Assembly (NCBI RefSeq): GCF_026341855.1
Contig: NZ_JAPENW010000001.1
Span: forward strand, 1,798,001 to 1,862,000
From: Streptomyces sp. NBC_00568
GTDB lineage: Bacteria > Actinomycetota > Actinomycetes > Streptomycetales > Streptomycetaceae
Direction of reading: 5' to 3'
DNA: 64,000 nucleotides
The position numbers and the translations under genes are program-made. Shown here in pieces: positions 7,837 through 15,289 of this stretch (its first letter is position 1; each line of letters begins with the position of its first letter). Below the pieces are notes generated by a model. The model did no database searches and was not told the origin of the DNA. It saw nothing but the letters and a program-made list of their open reading frames with translations.

Positions 7837-8949
7837 CTACTGGGCCGACGGTGTCTGCCGGAGGCGTTCGACCGCCGCCGCGACGCGCTCGTCCGAGGCG
7901 GTGAGGGCGACGCGGACGAACTTCTCTCCCGCCTCGCCGTAGAAGTCGCCGGGGGCCACCAGGATGCCCAGGTCGGCCAGGTGGGCGACCGTGGACCAGC
8001 AGGACTCGTCCCGGGTGGCCCAGAGGTAGAGGCTCGCCTCGCTGTGCTCGATCCGGAAGCCGTGGTCCAGCAGGGCGTCGCGCAGCGCGGTGCGGCGGGC
8101 GGCGTAGCGGTCGCGCTGTTCGCGGACGTGGGTGTCGTCCGAGAGGGCGGCGACCACGGCGGCCTGGGTCGGCGCGGAGGTCATCATGCCGCCGTGCTTG
8201 CGGATCGCGAGGAGTTCGCCGAGGACGGCGGGGTCGCCCGCGATGAACGCGGCACGGTAGCCGGCCAGGTTCGAGCGCTTGGAGAGCGAGTGGACCGAGA
8301 CGATCCCCTCGTAGGAGCCGCCGCACACGTCCGGGTGCAGTACCGAGACCGGGTCGGCCTCCCAGCCCAGCTCGAGGTAGCACTCGTCGGAGAAGACGAG
8401 GACGCCGTGCTCGCGGGCCCAGGCGACGATCCGGGCGAGCTCCGCGGCGGACAGGACCTCGCCGGTCGGGTTGGACGGGGAGTTCAGCCACAGCAGCTTC
8501 AGGCCCGTCGGGTCCAGCTCCGTCGGGTCGTCGTAGACCACGTGGTCCGCCCGCGCGAGCCGCGCTCCGACCTCGTACGTCGGGTACGCGAGGCGCGGGT
8601 ACGCGACCTTGTCGCCGGGGCCGAGGCCGAGCTGGGTCGGCAGCCAGGCGACCAGTTCCTTGGAGCCGACGATCGGCAGGACGTGGCGGTGGGTGATGTC
8701 CCGCGCGCCGAGCCGTCGCTCCACCCAGCCCGTGAGCGCGTCCCGCAGCTCGGGCGTGCCCCACACCGTGGGATAACCGGGCGAGTCCGCGGCCGCGACC
8801 AGAGCTTTCTGGATCAGCTCGGGCACCGGGTCGACCGGGGTGCCGACGGACAGGTCGACGATGCCGCCCGGGTGAGCGGCGGCGGTCGCCTTGTAGGGCT
8901 CCAGCTTGTCCCAGGGGAAGGTGGGAAGCCGGTCGGAGACTGCGGACAC
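7837..8949 (-). CDS. dapC: Succinyldiaminopimelate transaminase (DapC-type aminotransferase)
   Basis: A 370-residue class I/II PLP-dependent aminotransferase. It likely converts N-succinyl-2-amino-6-ketopimelate to N-succinyl-LL-DAP, the step before DapE. Visible blocks are the N-terminal LPTFPWDKL, GTP.DPVPELIQ near residue 36, the LNSPSNPTGEVLS cofactor loop near 155 and SLSKRSNLAGYR near 222, where the Lys would hold PLP. The C-terminal FVRVALT contains the carboxylate-binding Arg. The start is GTG 8949. The ferredoxin gene lies upstream on the same strand, an arrangement also seen in mycobacteria. Confidence 0.87.
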   Translation of the reverse strand: MSAVSDRLPTFPWDKLEPYKATAAAHPGGIVDLSVGTPVDPVPELIQKALVAAADSPGYPTVWGTPELRDALTGWVERRLGARDITHRHVLPIVGSKELVAWLPTQLGLGPGDKVAYPRLAYPTYEVGARLARADHVVYDDPTELDPTGLKLLWLNSPSNPTGEVLSAAELARIVAWAREHGVLVFSDECYLELGWEADPVSVLHPDVCGGSYEGIVSVHSLSKRSNLAGYRAAFIAGDPAVLGELLAIRKHGGMMTSAPTQAAVVAALSDDTHVREQRDRYAARRTALRDALLDHGFRIEHSEASLYLWATRDESCWSTVAHLADLGILVAPGDFYGEAGEKFVRVALTASDERVAAAVERLRQTPSAQ

Positions 8950-9036
8950 GGGATCGGGCTCACTTTCTCGTACGTACGGCCCGTACAGGCGGAAACGGGC
9001 TGCTGCACGGATGCCGCACGGGCTGACACGGCAAAA

Positions 9037-9089
9037 CGCCTCGGTCCCGTAAGGCGATCGGAGCGATCAGGCCGTACGGGACCGAGGCG
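9037..9089 (-). terminator. Intrinsic terminator after the ferredoxin gene
   Basis: A perfect 15-bp stem (9037-9051 with 9075-9089) encloses a 23-nt loop. Reading the minus strand, the stem is followed by TTTT. It lies 44 bp past the ferredoxin stop and should limit read-through into the dapC-type gene. Confidence 0.75.
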
Positions 9090-9132
9090 GCGCTCCCCCA
9101 GCTACCGCTGGGAGGGACCCCCAGCGGGCCGC

Positions 9133-9453
9133 TTACTGGTTCTGCGGCGGGAGCGCTGCGATGAAGGGGTGGTCGCGCTCGATCAGACCGAGCTTGCTGG
9201 CGCCGCCGGGCGAGCCGAGCTCGTCGAAGAACTCGACGTTCGCCTTGTAGTAGTCCTTCCACTCTTCCGGAGTGTCGTCCTCGTAGAAGATCGCCTCGAC
9301 CGGGCACACCGGCTCACAGGCTCCGCAGTCGACGCATTCGTCCGGGTGGATGTACAAGGACCGGGAGCCCTCGTAGATGCAGTCGACCGGGCACTCCTCG
9401 ATGCACGCCTTGTCCTTGACGTCGACACAAGGCTGCGCGATGACGTAGGTCAC
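9133..9453 (-). CDS. fdxA: 7Fe ferredoxin (3Fe-4S/4Fe-4S)
   Basis: A 106-residue soluble electron carrier of standard seven-iron ferredoxin length. The first half has Cys residues in the spaced C-x7-C-x3-CPVDC pattern, with one position giving a 3Fe-4S cluster. The second half has CVDCGACEPVCP for the 4Fe-4S cluster. The acidic C-terminal extension after residue 60 is usual for the actinobacterial form. The start is GTG 9453 with an AGGAGGAA ribosome site. The physiological partner cannot be told from context, since the adjacent gene is a PLP enzyme that needs no electrons. Confidence 0.93.
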   Translation of the reverse strand: MTYVIAQPCVDVKDKACIEECPVDCIYEGSRSLYIHPDECVDCGACEPVCPVEAIFYEDDTPEEWKDYYKANVEFFDELGSPGGASKLGLIERDHPFIAALPPQNQ

Positions 9454-9593
9454 GCTGTCGTTCCTCCTCGATAGGGCGCTGGCGGGCCTCCGTAGGCTCC
9501 GCCGCCTGGCGCGCGGGAGCGCGGCGTCGTCGATGCCCGCCCCTAGTATCTCCGTTCTTGGGCATGATCCGAACAGGAGGGGTGAACTGACCT

Positions 9594-10625
9594 GTGGAAA
9601 TCTCTGCATCCGGCCGCCTGGAGGTCCGTATCACCGCTGCTGACGTGGGAAAACGTGTCTCGGTACGACGCGTGATCGACGACGGAGACACGGGCGGGAA
9701 GTTCACCGATACGGTCGGAGTTCTCACATCGTGGGACAAAGGTGTGCTGCTGATCACACGACGCACCGGCGAGAGGGTCCGGATCGCGGAATCCTCGCTG
9801 GTCGCGGGCAAGGTCGTGCCGGCCGCCCCGGCCCGGCGGCGCGGGCCCGCCGCTTCGTACGAGGAGCTGGCGCGGGTCGCCGCGCGGGCCTGGCGGCCGG
9901 TGGAGAGCGAGCGGCTCGGCGCATGGGAGCTGCGGGCGGCGGGCGGGTTCACCCGGCGCGCCAATTCCGTGCTGCCGCTGGGCGACCCGGGCGTGCCGCT
10001 CGACCGGGCGCTGACCTACGTACGCGACTGGTACGCGGCCCGCGGCCTGCCCGCCTACGTCCAGACCGCGACCGGCGCCGAGGGCGCGCAGGAGCTGCTG
10101 TGCGCGGAGCTGGAGGCGCGTGACTGGGCGCGTGAGGTGACGGCCGAACTGTGGACCGGCGCGCTCGCGCCGATCGGGGACCGGGAGGCACCCGGGGTCC
10201 TGCTCTCCCGCACGGCCGACGAGGCGTGGCTCGGCCGCTACCAGCGCAAGGGCCTGAGCGATGTGGCCCTGAAGGTGCTGGGCAGCGGTCCCTCGGTGTG
10301 GTTCGCGACGGTGCCCGGCGCCGAGGGCGCGGCTCCGGCCGCGATCGGACGGTGCGTGGTGGACGGCCGCTGGGCCGGTTTCGCCGCCGTCGAGGTCGAC
10401 CCGGCCCACCGCCGCAAGGGTCTCGCCACCGCCGTCATGGCCTCGCTGGCCCGCCGCGCCCTGGACGAGGGCGCCTCGGCGGCCTGGCTCCAGGTGGAGG
10501 CGGACAACACCGGGGCACGGGAGCTGTACGCGCGCATGGGATTCGGGGCGCATCACGCGTACCACCACTACCGCGCGCCGCGGACGCAACAGGTATCCGG
10601 CGACGACCGCTATCGATCGACGTGA
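9594..10625 (+). CDS. GNAT acetyltransferase with N-terminal SH3-like domain
   Basis: A 343-residue protein. Residues 1-85 form a small beta-rich domain (MEISASGRLEVRI to LVAGKVVPA) of the kind found ahead of the GNAT domain in actinobacterial Rv0428c-like proteins. The C-terminal third carries the acetyl-CoA motif VDPAHRRKGLATAVM and the later ELYARMGF block. It should transfer an acetyl group from acetyl-CoA; the substrate is unknown. An AGGAGGGG site lies upstream of GTG 9594. The ferredoxin gene is divergent. The SirB1-family gene begins 17 bp after the stop, so the two are probably cotranscribed. Confidence 0.82.
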   Translation: MEISASGRLEVRITAADVGKRVSVRRVIDDGDTGGKFTDTVGVLTSWDKGVLLITRRTGERVRIAESSLVAGKVVPAAPARRRGPAASYEELARVAARAWRPVESERLGAWELRAAGGFTRRANSVLPLGDPGVPLDRALTYVRDWYAARGLPAYVQTATGAEGAQELLCAELEARDWAREVTAELWTGALAPIGDREAPGVLLSRTADEAWLGRYQRKGLSDVALKVLGSGPSVWFATVPGAEGAAPAAIGRCVVDGRWAGFAAVEVDPAHRRKGLATAVMASLARRALDEGASAAWLQVEADNTGARELYARMGFGAHHAYHHYRAPRTQQVSGDDRYRST

Positions 10626-10642
10626 CGGGGCACGAGCCAGCT

Positions 10643-11494
10643 ATGCCTTCCCCTCAGCCACCGGACCCGGAGCGGGCCGACGAAGTACGGCGGCGGTTCG
10701 CCGACGAGGCACGCGCCGAGCGGCCCGATCTCGCGGTGCTGTGCCTGCTGGTGGGCGCCGCGGCGGACGGGACGCTGGACGGGGCCGGCATGGACGCGGC
10801 GCAGATCGAGCTGGACGGGCTGGCCGGCCGACTGCCCTTCCGTCCGAGCGGCCCCCGCGCCTGGGCGAGCGCCCTCTCCGAACTCCTCGGCGGGCGCTGC
10901 GGATACCGGGGGTCACCGGGCGACTACCAGCGGCTGGAGTCCTCCCTGCTGCACGCGGTGCTGCGCCGGCGGCGCGGGCTGCCCATCCTGCTCTCGGTGG
11001 TGTGGATGGAGGTCGCGCGACGGGCCGGCGCACCGGTGTACGGGGTCGCGCTGCCCGGTCACTTCGTGGTGGGCTTCGGACCGCCCGAGGAGCAGGTGCT
11101 CGCCGATCCCTTCGACGGCGGGCGCGTCCTGACCGACTCCGACGCCGAGCTGCTCGTCGCCGGGGCGACCGGCGCCCCGCTCGACCCGTCGATGCTCTCC
11201 CCCGCCGACCCGCTCGACGTCGTGCTGCGCATCCTGAACAACATCCGCGCCTGGGCCGCCGCCCGGCCGGAACGCTCGGACGTGGCCCTGTGGTCGGTGG
11301 AGCTGTCCCTCCAACTTCCCTCGCACCCGGCGCGGCTGCGCTACGAACGGGCCCAACTCCTCGTCCAGCGCGGAGACTTCCTCAGCGGAGCCGCCGAACT
11401 CGACGCGTACGCGGACGTGGTGGCGGGCGTCGACGAACCGGCCGCCGACCGCGTACGCCGACAGGCCCACGCGGCACGGGCGATGCTCAACTGA
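10643..11494 (+). CDS. SirB1/transglutaminase-like family protein
   Basis: A 283-residue protein of the SirB1 family. The middle part contains DYQRLESSLLHAVLRRRRGLPILLSVVWMEVARRAGAPVYGVALPGHFVVGF. RRGLPI.LS and GV..PGHFVV are the family's transglutaminase-like core signatures, and the C-terminal third has TPR-like helices. The Cys of true transglutaminases is not obvious, so enzymatic activity is doubtful. Members are widespread but poorly characterised. The start at ATG 10643 has only a weak ribosome site. It likely forms a unit with the upstream GNAT gene. Confidence 0.78.
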   Translation: MPSPQPPDPERADEVRRRFADEARAERPDLAVLCLLVGAAADGTLDGAGMDAAQIELDGLAGRLPFRPSGPRAWASALSELLGGRCGYRGSPGDYQRLESSLLHAVLRRRRGLPILLSVVWMEVARRAGAPVYGVALPGHFVVGFGPPEEQVLADPFDGGRVLTDSDAELLVAGATGAPLDPSMLSPADPLDVVLRILNNIRAWAAARPERSDVALWSVELSLQLPSHPARLRYERAQLLVQRGDFLSGAAELDAYADVVAGVDEPAADRVRRQAHAARAMLN

Positions 11495-11504
11495 AGGGGG
11501 TCCG

Positions 11505-11549
11505 GCGGGCTCCGCGGGTGTCCGGCCCGGAGCCGTGCCAGGAGCCCGC
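11505..11549. terminator. Possible bidirectional hairpin
   Basis: GCGGGCTCC (11505-11513) pairs with GGAGCCCGC (11541-11549) around a GC-rich loop that can fold further. It separates the plus-strand SirB1-family gene from the convergent response-regulator gene. Confidence 0.45.
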
Positions 11550-11557
11550 GGCTCCCC

Positions 11558-12172
11558 TCACAGCCACCCCTTCTCCCGCGCGATCCGTACCGCCTCCGCC
11601 CGGTTGCGGACCGCCAGTTTCTGGATGGCCGTGGAGAGGTAGTTGCGGACCGTGCCCTGGGAGAGGTGGAGGGCGGTGGCCAGTTCGGCGTTGGTGGAGC
11701 CGTCGGCGGCGGCACGGAGGATCTCGCGTTCGCGGTCGGTGAGCGGGTTGGCGCCCTCGGCCAGCGCGGCCGCGGCCAGCGTGGGGTCGATCACGCGCTC
11801 GCCCGCCAGCACCTTGCGTACCGCCTGGGCGAGTTGGGCCGCCGGGGCGTCCTTGACCAGGAAGGCGTCGGCGCCGGACTCCATGGCGCTGCGCAGATAG
11901 CCGGGGCGGCCGAAGGTCGTGAGGACGATCAGCTTGAGGGCGGGGAACTCCTTGTGGAGTTCGGCCGCGGCCTCTATGCCCGTCATCCCCGGCATCTCGA
12001 TGTCGAGGAGCGCCACGTCCACGTCATGGGCGCGGGCCGCCGCCGACACCTCGTCGCCGCGGGCGACTTGGACGACCACCTCGATGTCCGGCTCCAGTCC
12101 CAGCAGGGCGGCCAGCGCCTCGCGGACCATCGACTGGTCCTCGGCGAGCAGGACCTTGATCGTGCGGCTCAT
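11558..12172 (-). CDS. NarL/LuxR-family response regulator
   Basis: A 204-residue response regulator. The receiver domain (1-120) has the acidic pocket (Glu11, Asp12), the phosphorylation site Asp57 in ALLDIEMPG and the conserved Thr and Lys (LTTFG and VKDAP). Residues 140-200 are a LuxR-type helix-turn-helix (LTDREREILRAAADG to VRNYLSTAIQKL). Its ATG overlaps the kinase stop in an ATGA, so it is the last gene of a coupled four-gene operon with an ABC ATPase, a permease and the kinase. A candidate binding site is the palindrome at 15170-15183 in front of the operon. Confidence 0.92.
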   Translation of the reverse strand: MSRTIKVLLAEDQSMVREALAALLGLEPDIEVVVQVARGDEVSAAARAHDVDVALLDIEMPGMTGIEAAAELHKEFPALKLIVLTTFGRPGYLRSAMESGADAFLVKDAPAAQLAQAVRKVLAGERVIDPTLAAAALAEGANPLTDREREILRAAADGSTNAELATALHLSQGTVRNYLSTAIQKLAVRNRAEAVRIAREKGWL

Positions 12173-13401
12173 GCACCGGATCCTACGGGGTCCTCCGCCG
12201 CGCCCACAGGGGCTCGGCCGCCGGTGAGCGGCACCCGTGCGACCAGCCGGAATCCGTGCCGGACGCGGCCCGCCTCCAGCGATCCGCCCGCCTGCTCGAG
12301 GCGTTCGGTCAGCCCTGTCAGTCCGTTGCCGGGGGCGGCGCCGGAGGAACCGCCCGAGCCGTCGTCCTCCACCGACAGTTCGAGCACGGGGCCGTCCAGG
12401 GTCTGGCGCCGGACGAGGGTCACCACGCAGCGCCGGGCGCCGCTGTGCCGTACGACGTTGGTGATCGCCTCGCGCAGCGCCCAGGCCAGCGCGGACTCGC
12501 GCTCCTCGGGAACAGCCTCGACGTCGGGTTCGGCCGGCAGGTCGGCGATGACGCCCGCGGCGGTCAGGGCGACCTGGGCGCCCGCGAGTTCACCGGCCAG
12601 CCGGGGCCGCCGGTAGCCGGTGACCGCCTCGCGCACGTCGACCAGGGCCTGGCGGCTCACCTGCTCGATGTCGGCGACCTGCTGGGCCGCCTTGCCGGGA
12701 TGGTCGGGGAGCATCCGCCCGGCCAGCTCGCTCTTCAGGGTGATCAGCGAGAGCGAGTGGCCGAGCAGGTCGTGCAGGTCCCTGGCGAGCCGCAGGCGCT
12801 CCTCGTTCGCGGCGAGCTGGGCGACGGTGGCCCGTGCCTTGCGCAGTTCCACCGTCGTACGGACCAACTGCCGTACGCCGGTCATCGCGAAGCCGATCAG
12901 GACGACGAGCAGGACGAGGTTGCGGGCGTCCCGCTCGCCGCCGTGCAGGCCGACGAGCAGCATCACGACGGCGGTCAGCGGGATGGTCCAGTACGACACC
13001 CGCAGCGGGAACGTCGTCCCGCAGGCGACCGAGACGTACACGAACAGGCCGAGCCAGGGCGGGCCGAGCGTCAGGCACAGCACGACGGCGAGCGCGCCGA
13101 GGGCGAGGACGAGGGAGGAGACGGCCAGGGTGCCCGCGAAGGCCCTGCCCATGTTCCGGAAGACCAGCGTCAGATAGATCGCGACGAAGGCCGCGAGGCC
13201 GAGCCAGCCGGCCGCGGTGGCCGCGGGCGTGTGGTTGCCGGAGGCGAGGTCGTGGACCGGCGAGCTGAGGAACACCAGCCAGATGACGATCCACGCCGAC
13301 TTGCGCAGGGCCTCGCGGACGTTGCGGGGGGACTCCCCCATCCGCACCAGCCGGTCCGTGCGGGCCTGGTCGGGCAGCGGGTCTTCCGTCATGGCACTCA
13401 C
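12169..13401 (-). CDS. Sensor histidine kinase (HisKA_3/DesK-like)
   Basis: A 410-residue membrane kinase. Five to six hydrophobic segments lie between residues 35 and 180, with hardly any extracellular loop. This suggests it senses the membrane itself or the neighbouring ABC transporter. A short coiled coil leads to the HisKA_3 dimerisation domain with His210 in RLRLARDLHDLLGHS. A HATPase domain (about 290-400) has N-box and G-box residues in WALREAITNVVRHSGA and SVEDDGSGGSSG. GTG 13401 overlaps the permease stop in a GTGA. ATG 13392 is an equally possible start giving 407 residues. Confidence 0.9.
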   Translation of the reverse strand: MSAMTEDPLPDQARTDRLVRMGESPRNVREALRKSAWIVIWLVFLSSPVHDLASGNHTPAATAAGWLGLAAFVAIYLTLVFRNMGRAFAGTLAVSSLVLALGALAVVLCLTLGPPWLGLFVYVSVACGTTFPLRVSYWTIPLTAVVMLLVGLHGGERDARNLVLLVVLIGFAMTGVRQLVRTTVELRKARATVAQLAANEERLRLARDLHDLLGHSLSLITLKSELAGRMLPDHPGKAAQQVADIEQVSRQALVDVREAVTGYRRPRLAGELAGAQVALTAAGVIADLPAEPDVEAVPEERESALAWALREAITNVVRHSGARRCVVTLVRRQTLDGPVLELSVEDDGSGGSSGAAPGNGLTGLTERLEQAGGSLEAGRVRHGFRLVARVPLTGGRAPVGAAEDPVGSGA

Positions 13402-14138
13402 GCCTTCAGCGTGTCCTTCCGGTACAGCCATGCCGCGCCGCCCGCGAAGAGGGCGAAGGAGACGGCGAGGATGGCGATGTCCTTCGCGTGCGGGGCGTCG
13501 CCCAGTTCGATGGCCTGCCCCAGGGCAGCGTACGCGTGCGTGGGAAGCCACTTCGCGATGTTCTGCAGCCAGTCCGGGAAGGTCGTCGTCGGCATCCAGA
13601 GGCCGCCGAGCATCGACAGACCGAAGTAGACGATCATCGTGATCGGACGGACCGCGTCGCCGCTGGCCAGATAGCCGATGGCGACGCCGAGCGCGGCGAA
13701 GACCAGGCTGCCGGCCCAGATCACGCCGGTGAGCGCGAGCCACTGCCAGGCGTCCAGGCGTACGTCCTTCACCGCCGCGGCGACCACGAAGACGATCACG
13801 ATCGAGGGCAGGCTGATCACGGCGGCGCCGGCCGTCTTGGCGAGGACATAGCCGCGGCCCGGCAGCGTGGTGAGCCTCAACTGCCGTACCCAGCCGCTCT
13901 CCCGCTCCTTCGCGATGCGTTCGCTGTTGCCCATGAGGACGGCGGTCAGGGCGCCGAAGGAGGCCATGGAGACCATGAAGAAGGTCGGCAGGGTGAGGCC
14001 GGTGCCGTCCACCTCGGTGGTGCTGTCGGCGCTGCCCGCGATCAGCAGGAACAGGGCCGAGGGGTAGACCACCGAGAAGAACAGGAACTTCTTGTTGCGC
14101 AGGGCGCGGGTGATCTCCAGCTTGATGAGACTGTTCAC
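13398..14138 (-). CDS. ABC-2 type transporter permease
   Basis: A 246-residue integral membrane protein with about six hydrophobic segments and the ABC-2 layout: a first segment at 18-36 followed by a long extracytoplasmic loop, then a cytoplasmic ERIAKERESGWVRQL coupling region near residue 75. It should form the channel of an exporter with the ATPase encoded just upstream, with which it overlaps by 4 bp (14135-14138). Cargo is unknown. Exporters paired with a DesK/LiaS-type kinase and NarL-type regulator often deal with antimicrobial or membrane stress, but that is inferred from context only. Confidence 0.88.
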   Translation of the reverse strand: MNSLIKLEITRALRNKKFLFFSVVYPSALFLLIAGSADSTTEVDGTGLTLPTFFMVSMASFGALTAVLMGNSERIAKERESGWVRQLRLTTLPGRGYVLAKTAGAAVISLPSIVIVFVVAAAVKDVRLDAWQWLALTGVIWAGSLVFAALGVAIGYLASGDAVRPITMIVYFGLSMLGGLWMPTTTFPDWLQNIAKWLPTHAYAALGQAIELGDAPHAKDIAILAVSFALFAGGAAWLYRKDTLKA

Positions 14139-15118
14139 TTGGACGTCGCCTCCTCGGCGGCGGTGCGGTCGGCCTCTTCGGCCGCGGTGCGGTTGGCCTC
14201 TTCGGCCGCGGTGATGGCGACGAAGGCCTGCTCGAGACCGAGCCCGGCGACTTCGAGATTGCGCGGGTGGACGCCGAGCCCGTACAGCGCGTACACGGTG
14301 GCGTCCGCGTCGGAGGACTGGATGCGGACGGTCTGCCCGGACACGTCGATGGAGGTGAGGAAGGGCAGCGCGCGCAGCGGGGCCTCGTCGATGGGGCCCT
14401 CCAGGTCGAAGGCGACGCGGCGGGCGCCGGCCTTGGCCTTGATCTCGGCGGCGGTGCCGTCGGCCAGCAGGCGTCCCCGGTGCAGGACGAGGACCCGGTC
14501 CGCTATGGCGTCGGCCTCCTCCAGGTAGTGCGTGGCGAACAGGACCGTGCGGCCCTGGTCGGCCTGCTCGCGCATGGTGGCCCAGAAGGCCTGCCGGGCG
14601 GAGACGTCCATGCCGGTGGTGGGTTCGTCGAGGACGATCAGGTCGCTGTCGCCGGCCGTGGCGAGGGCGAAGCGGACGCGCTGTGCCTGGCCGCCCGAGA
14701 GCTTGTTGACCTTGCGATCGGCGATCTGGCCGATGCCGGCGCGGGCGAGGACGTCGGTGGCGCGGTACGGCTTCGGGTGCAGATCGCAGGCGAGCTTCAC
14801 GAGTTCGCCGACGGTGACCTCGTCCATCAGCCCGCCGCTCTGCAGCATGGCGCCCACCCGGCCGGCGACGATCGCCTCGCGCGGGCCGGTGCCGAACACC
14901 CGGACCGTCCCGCTGTCGGCGTTCTTGAGGCCGAGCAGCAGGTCCAGCGTCGTCGACTTGCCCGCCCCGTTGGGACCCAGCAGGGCGACGGTCTCGCCCG
15001 GGTGCAGTTCGAGCGTCAGCCCGTCCACGGCCCGGACGCTCCCGTAGGCCTTGGTCACCGATTCGAACCCGACCACCGGTGTGGTGGTGATCGCCGCAGT
15101 CGTTGTCATGTGATCCAT
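14135..15118 (-). CDS. ABC transporter ATP-binding protein (drug-export type)
   Basis: A 327-residue ATPase. Walker A LLGPNGAGKST is near residues 46-56, the signature LSGGQAQRV near 141 and Walker B LIVLDEPTTG near 160, followed by the switch His in FATHYLEEAD. The C-terminal quarter is the usual DrrA/CcmA-type extension. The last 25 residues are an unusual tail in which AAEEA-(N/D)-RT is repeated, encoded by near-identical 24-bp units at about 14140-14215. The start may be the ATG at 15118 or the one 9 bp downstream; neither has a strong ribosome site. It is the first gene of the operon with permease, kinase and regulator. Confidence 0.9.
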   Translation of the reverse strand: MDHMTTTAAITTTPVVGFESVTKAYGSVRAVDGLTLELHPGETVALLGPNGAGKSTTLDLLLGLKNADSGTVRVFGTGPREAIVAGRVGAMLQSGGLMDEVTVGELVKLACDLHPKPYRATDVLARAGIGQIADRKVNKLSGGQAQRVRFALATAGDSDLIVLDEPTTGMDVSARQAFWATMREQADQGRTVLFATHYLEEADAIADRVLVLHRGRLLADGTAAEIKAKAGARRVAFDLEGPIDEAPLRALPFLTSIDVSGQTVRIQSSDADATVYALYGLGVHPRNLEVAGLGLEQAFVAITAAEEANRTAAEEADRTAAEEATSK

Positions 15119-15169
15119 CGTGGCGGCGAAGGGGGTGCCCGCGGCAGTGCGCTGTGTCCTCGGTCGCGG

Positions 15170-15183
15170 ATGACAGATGTCAT
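15170..15183. promoter_or_regulatory. Perfect palindrome in front of the ABC/two-component operon
   Basis: ATGACA-GA-TGTCAT is a perfect inverted repeat whose edge is 52 bp from the first start codon at 15118. A further GTC follows on one side. NarL-family regulators bind short palindromes of this kind, so it may be the autoregulatory site of the operon's response regulator. Confidence 0.5.
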
Positions 15184-15231
15184 GTCGGCGGCGCGCGTCC
15201 GTGCCCGGCGGCGGCCCGCACGGAACGGCGA

Positions 15232-15270
15232 GAGGGCACCCGGCCGGTGAGAACCTGGCCGGATGCCCTC
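15232..15270 (-). terminator. Hairpin after the peptidoglycan-binding protein gene
   Basis: GAGGGCA and CCGGCC pair with GGCCGG and TGCCCTC. It lies 20 bp past the minus-strand stop at 15290 and upstream of the ABC operon promoter region, so it probably ends the transcript of the upstream gene. Confidence 0.5.
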
Positions 15271-15289
15271 GACGCGCTTGGGGCGCCCG

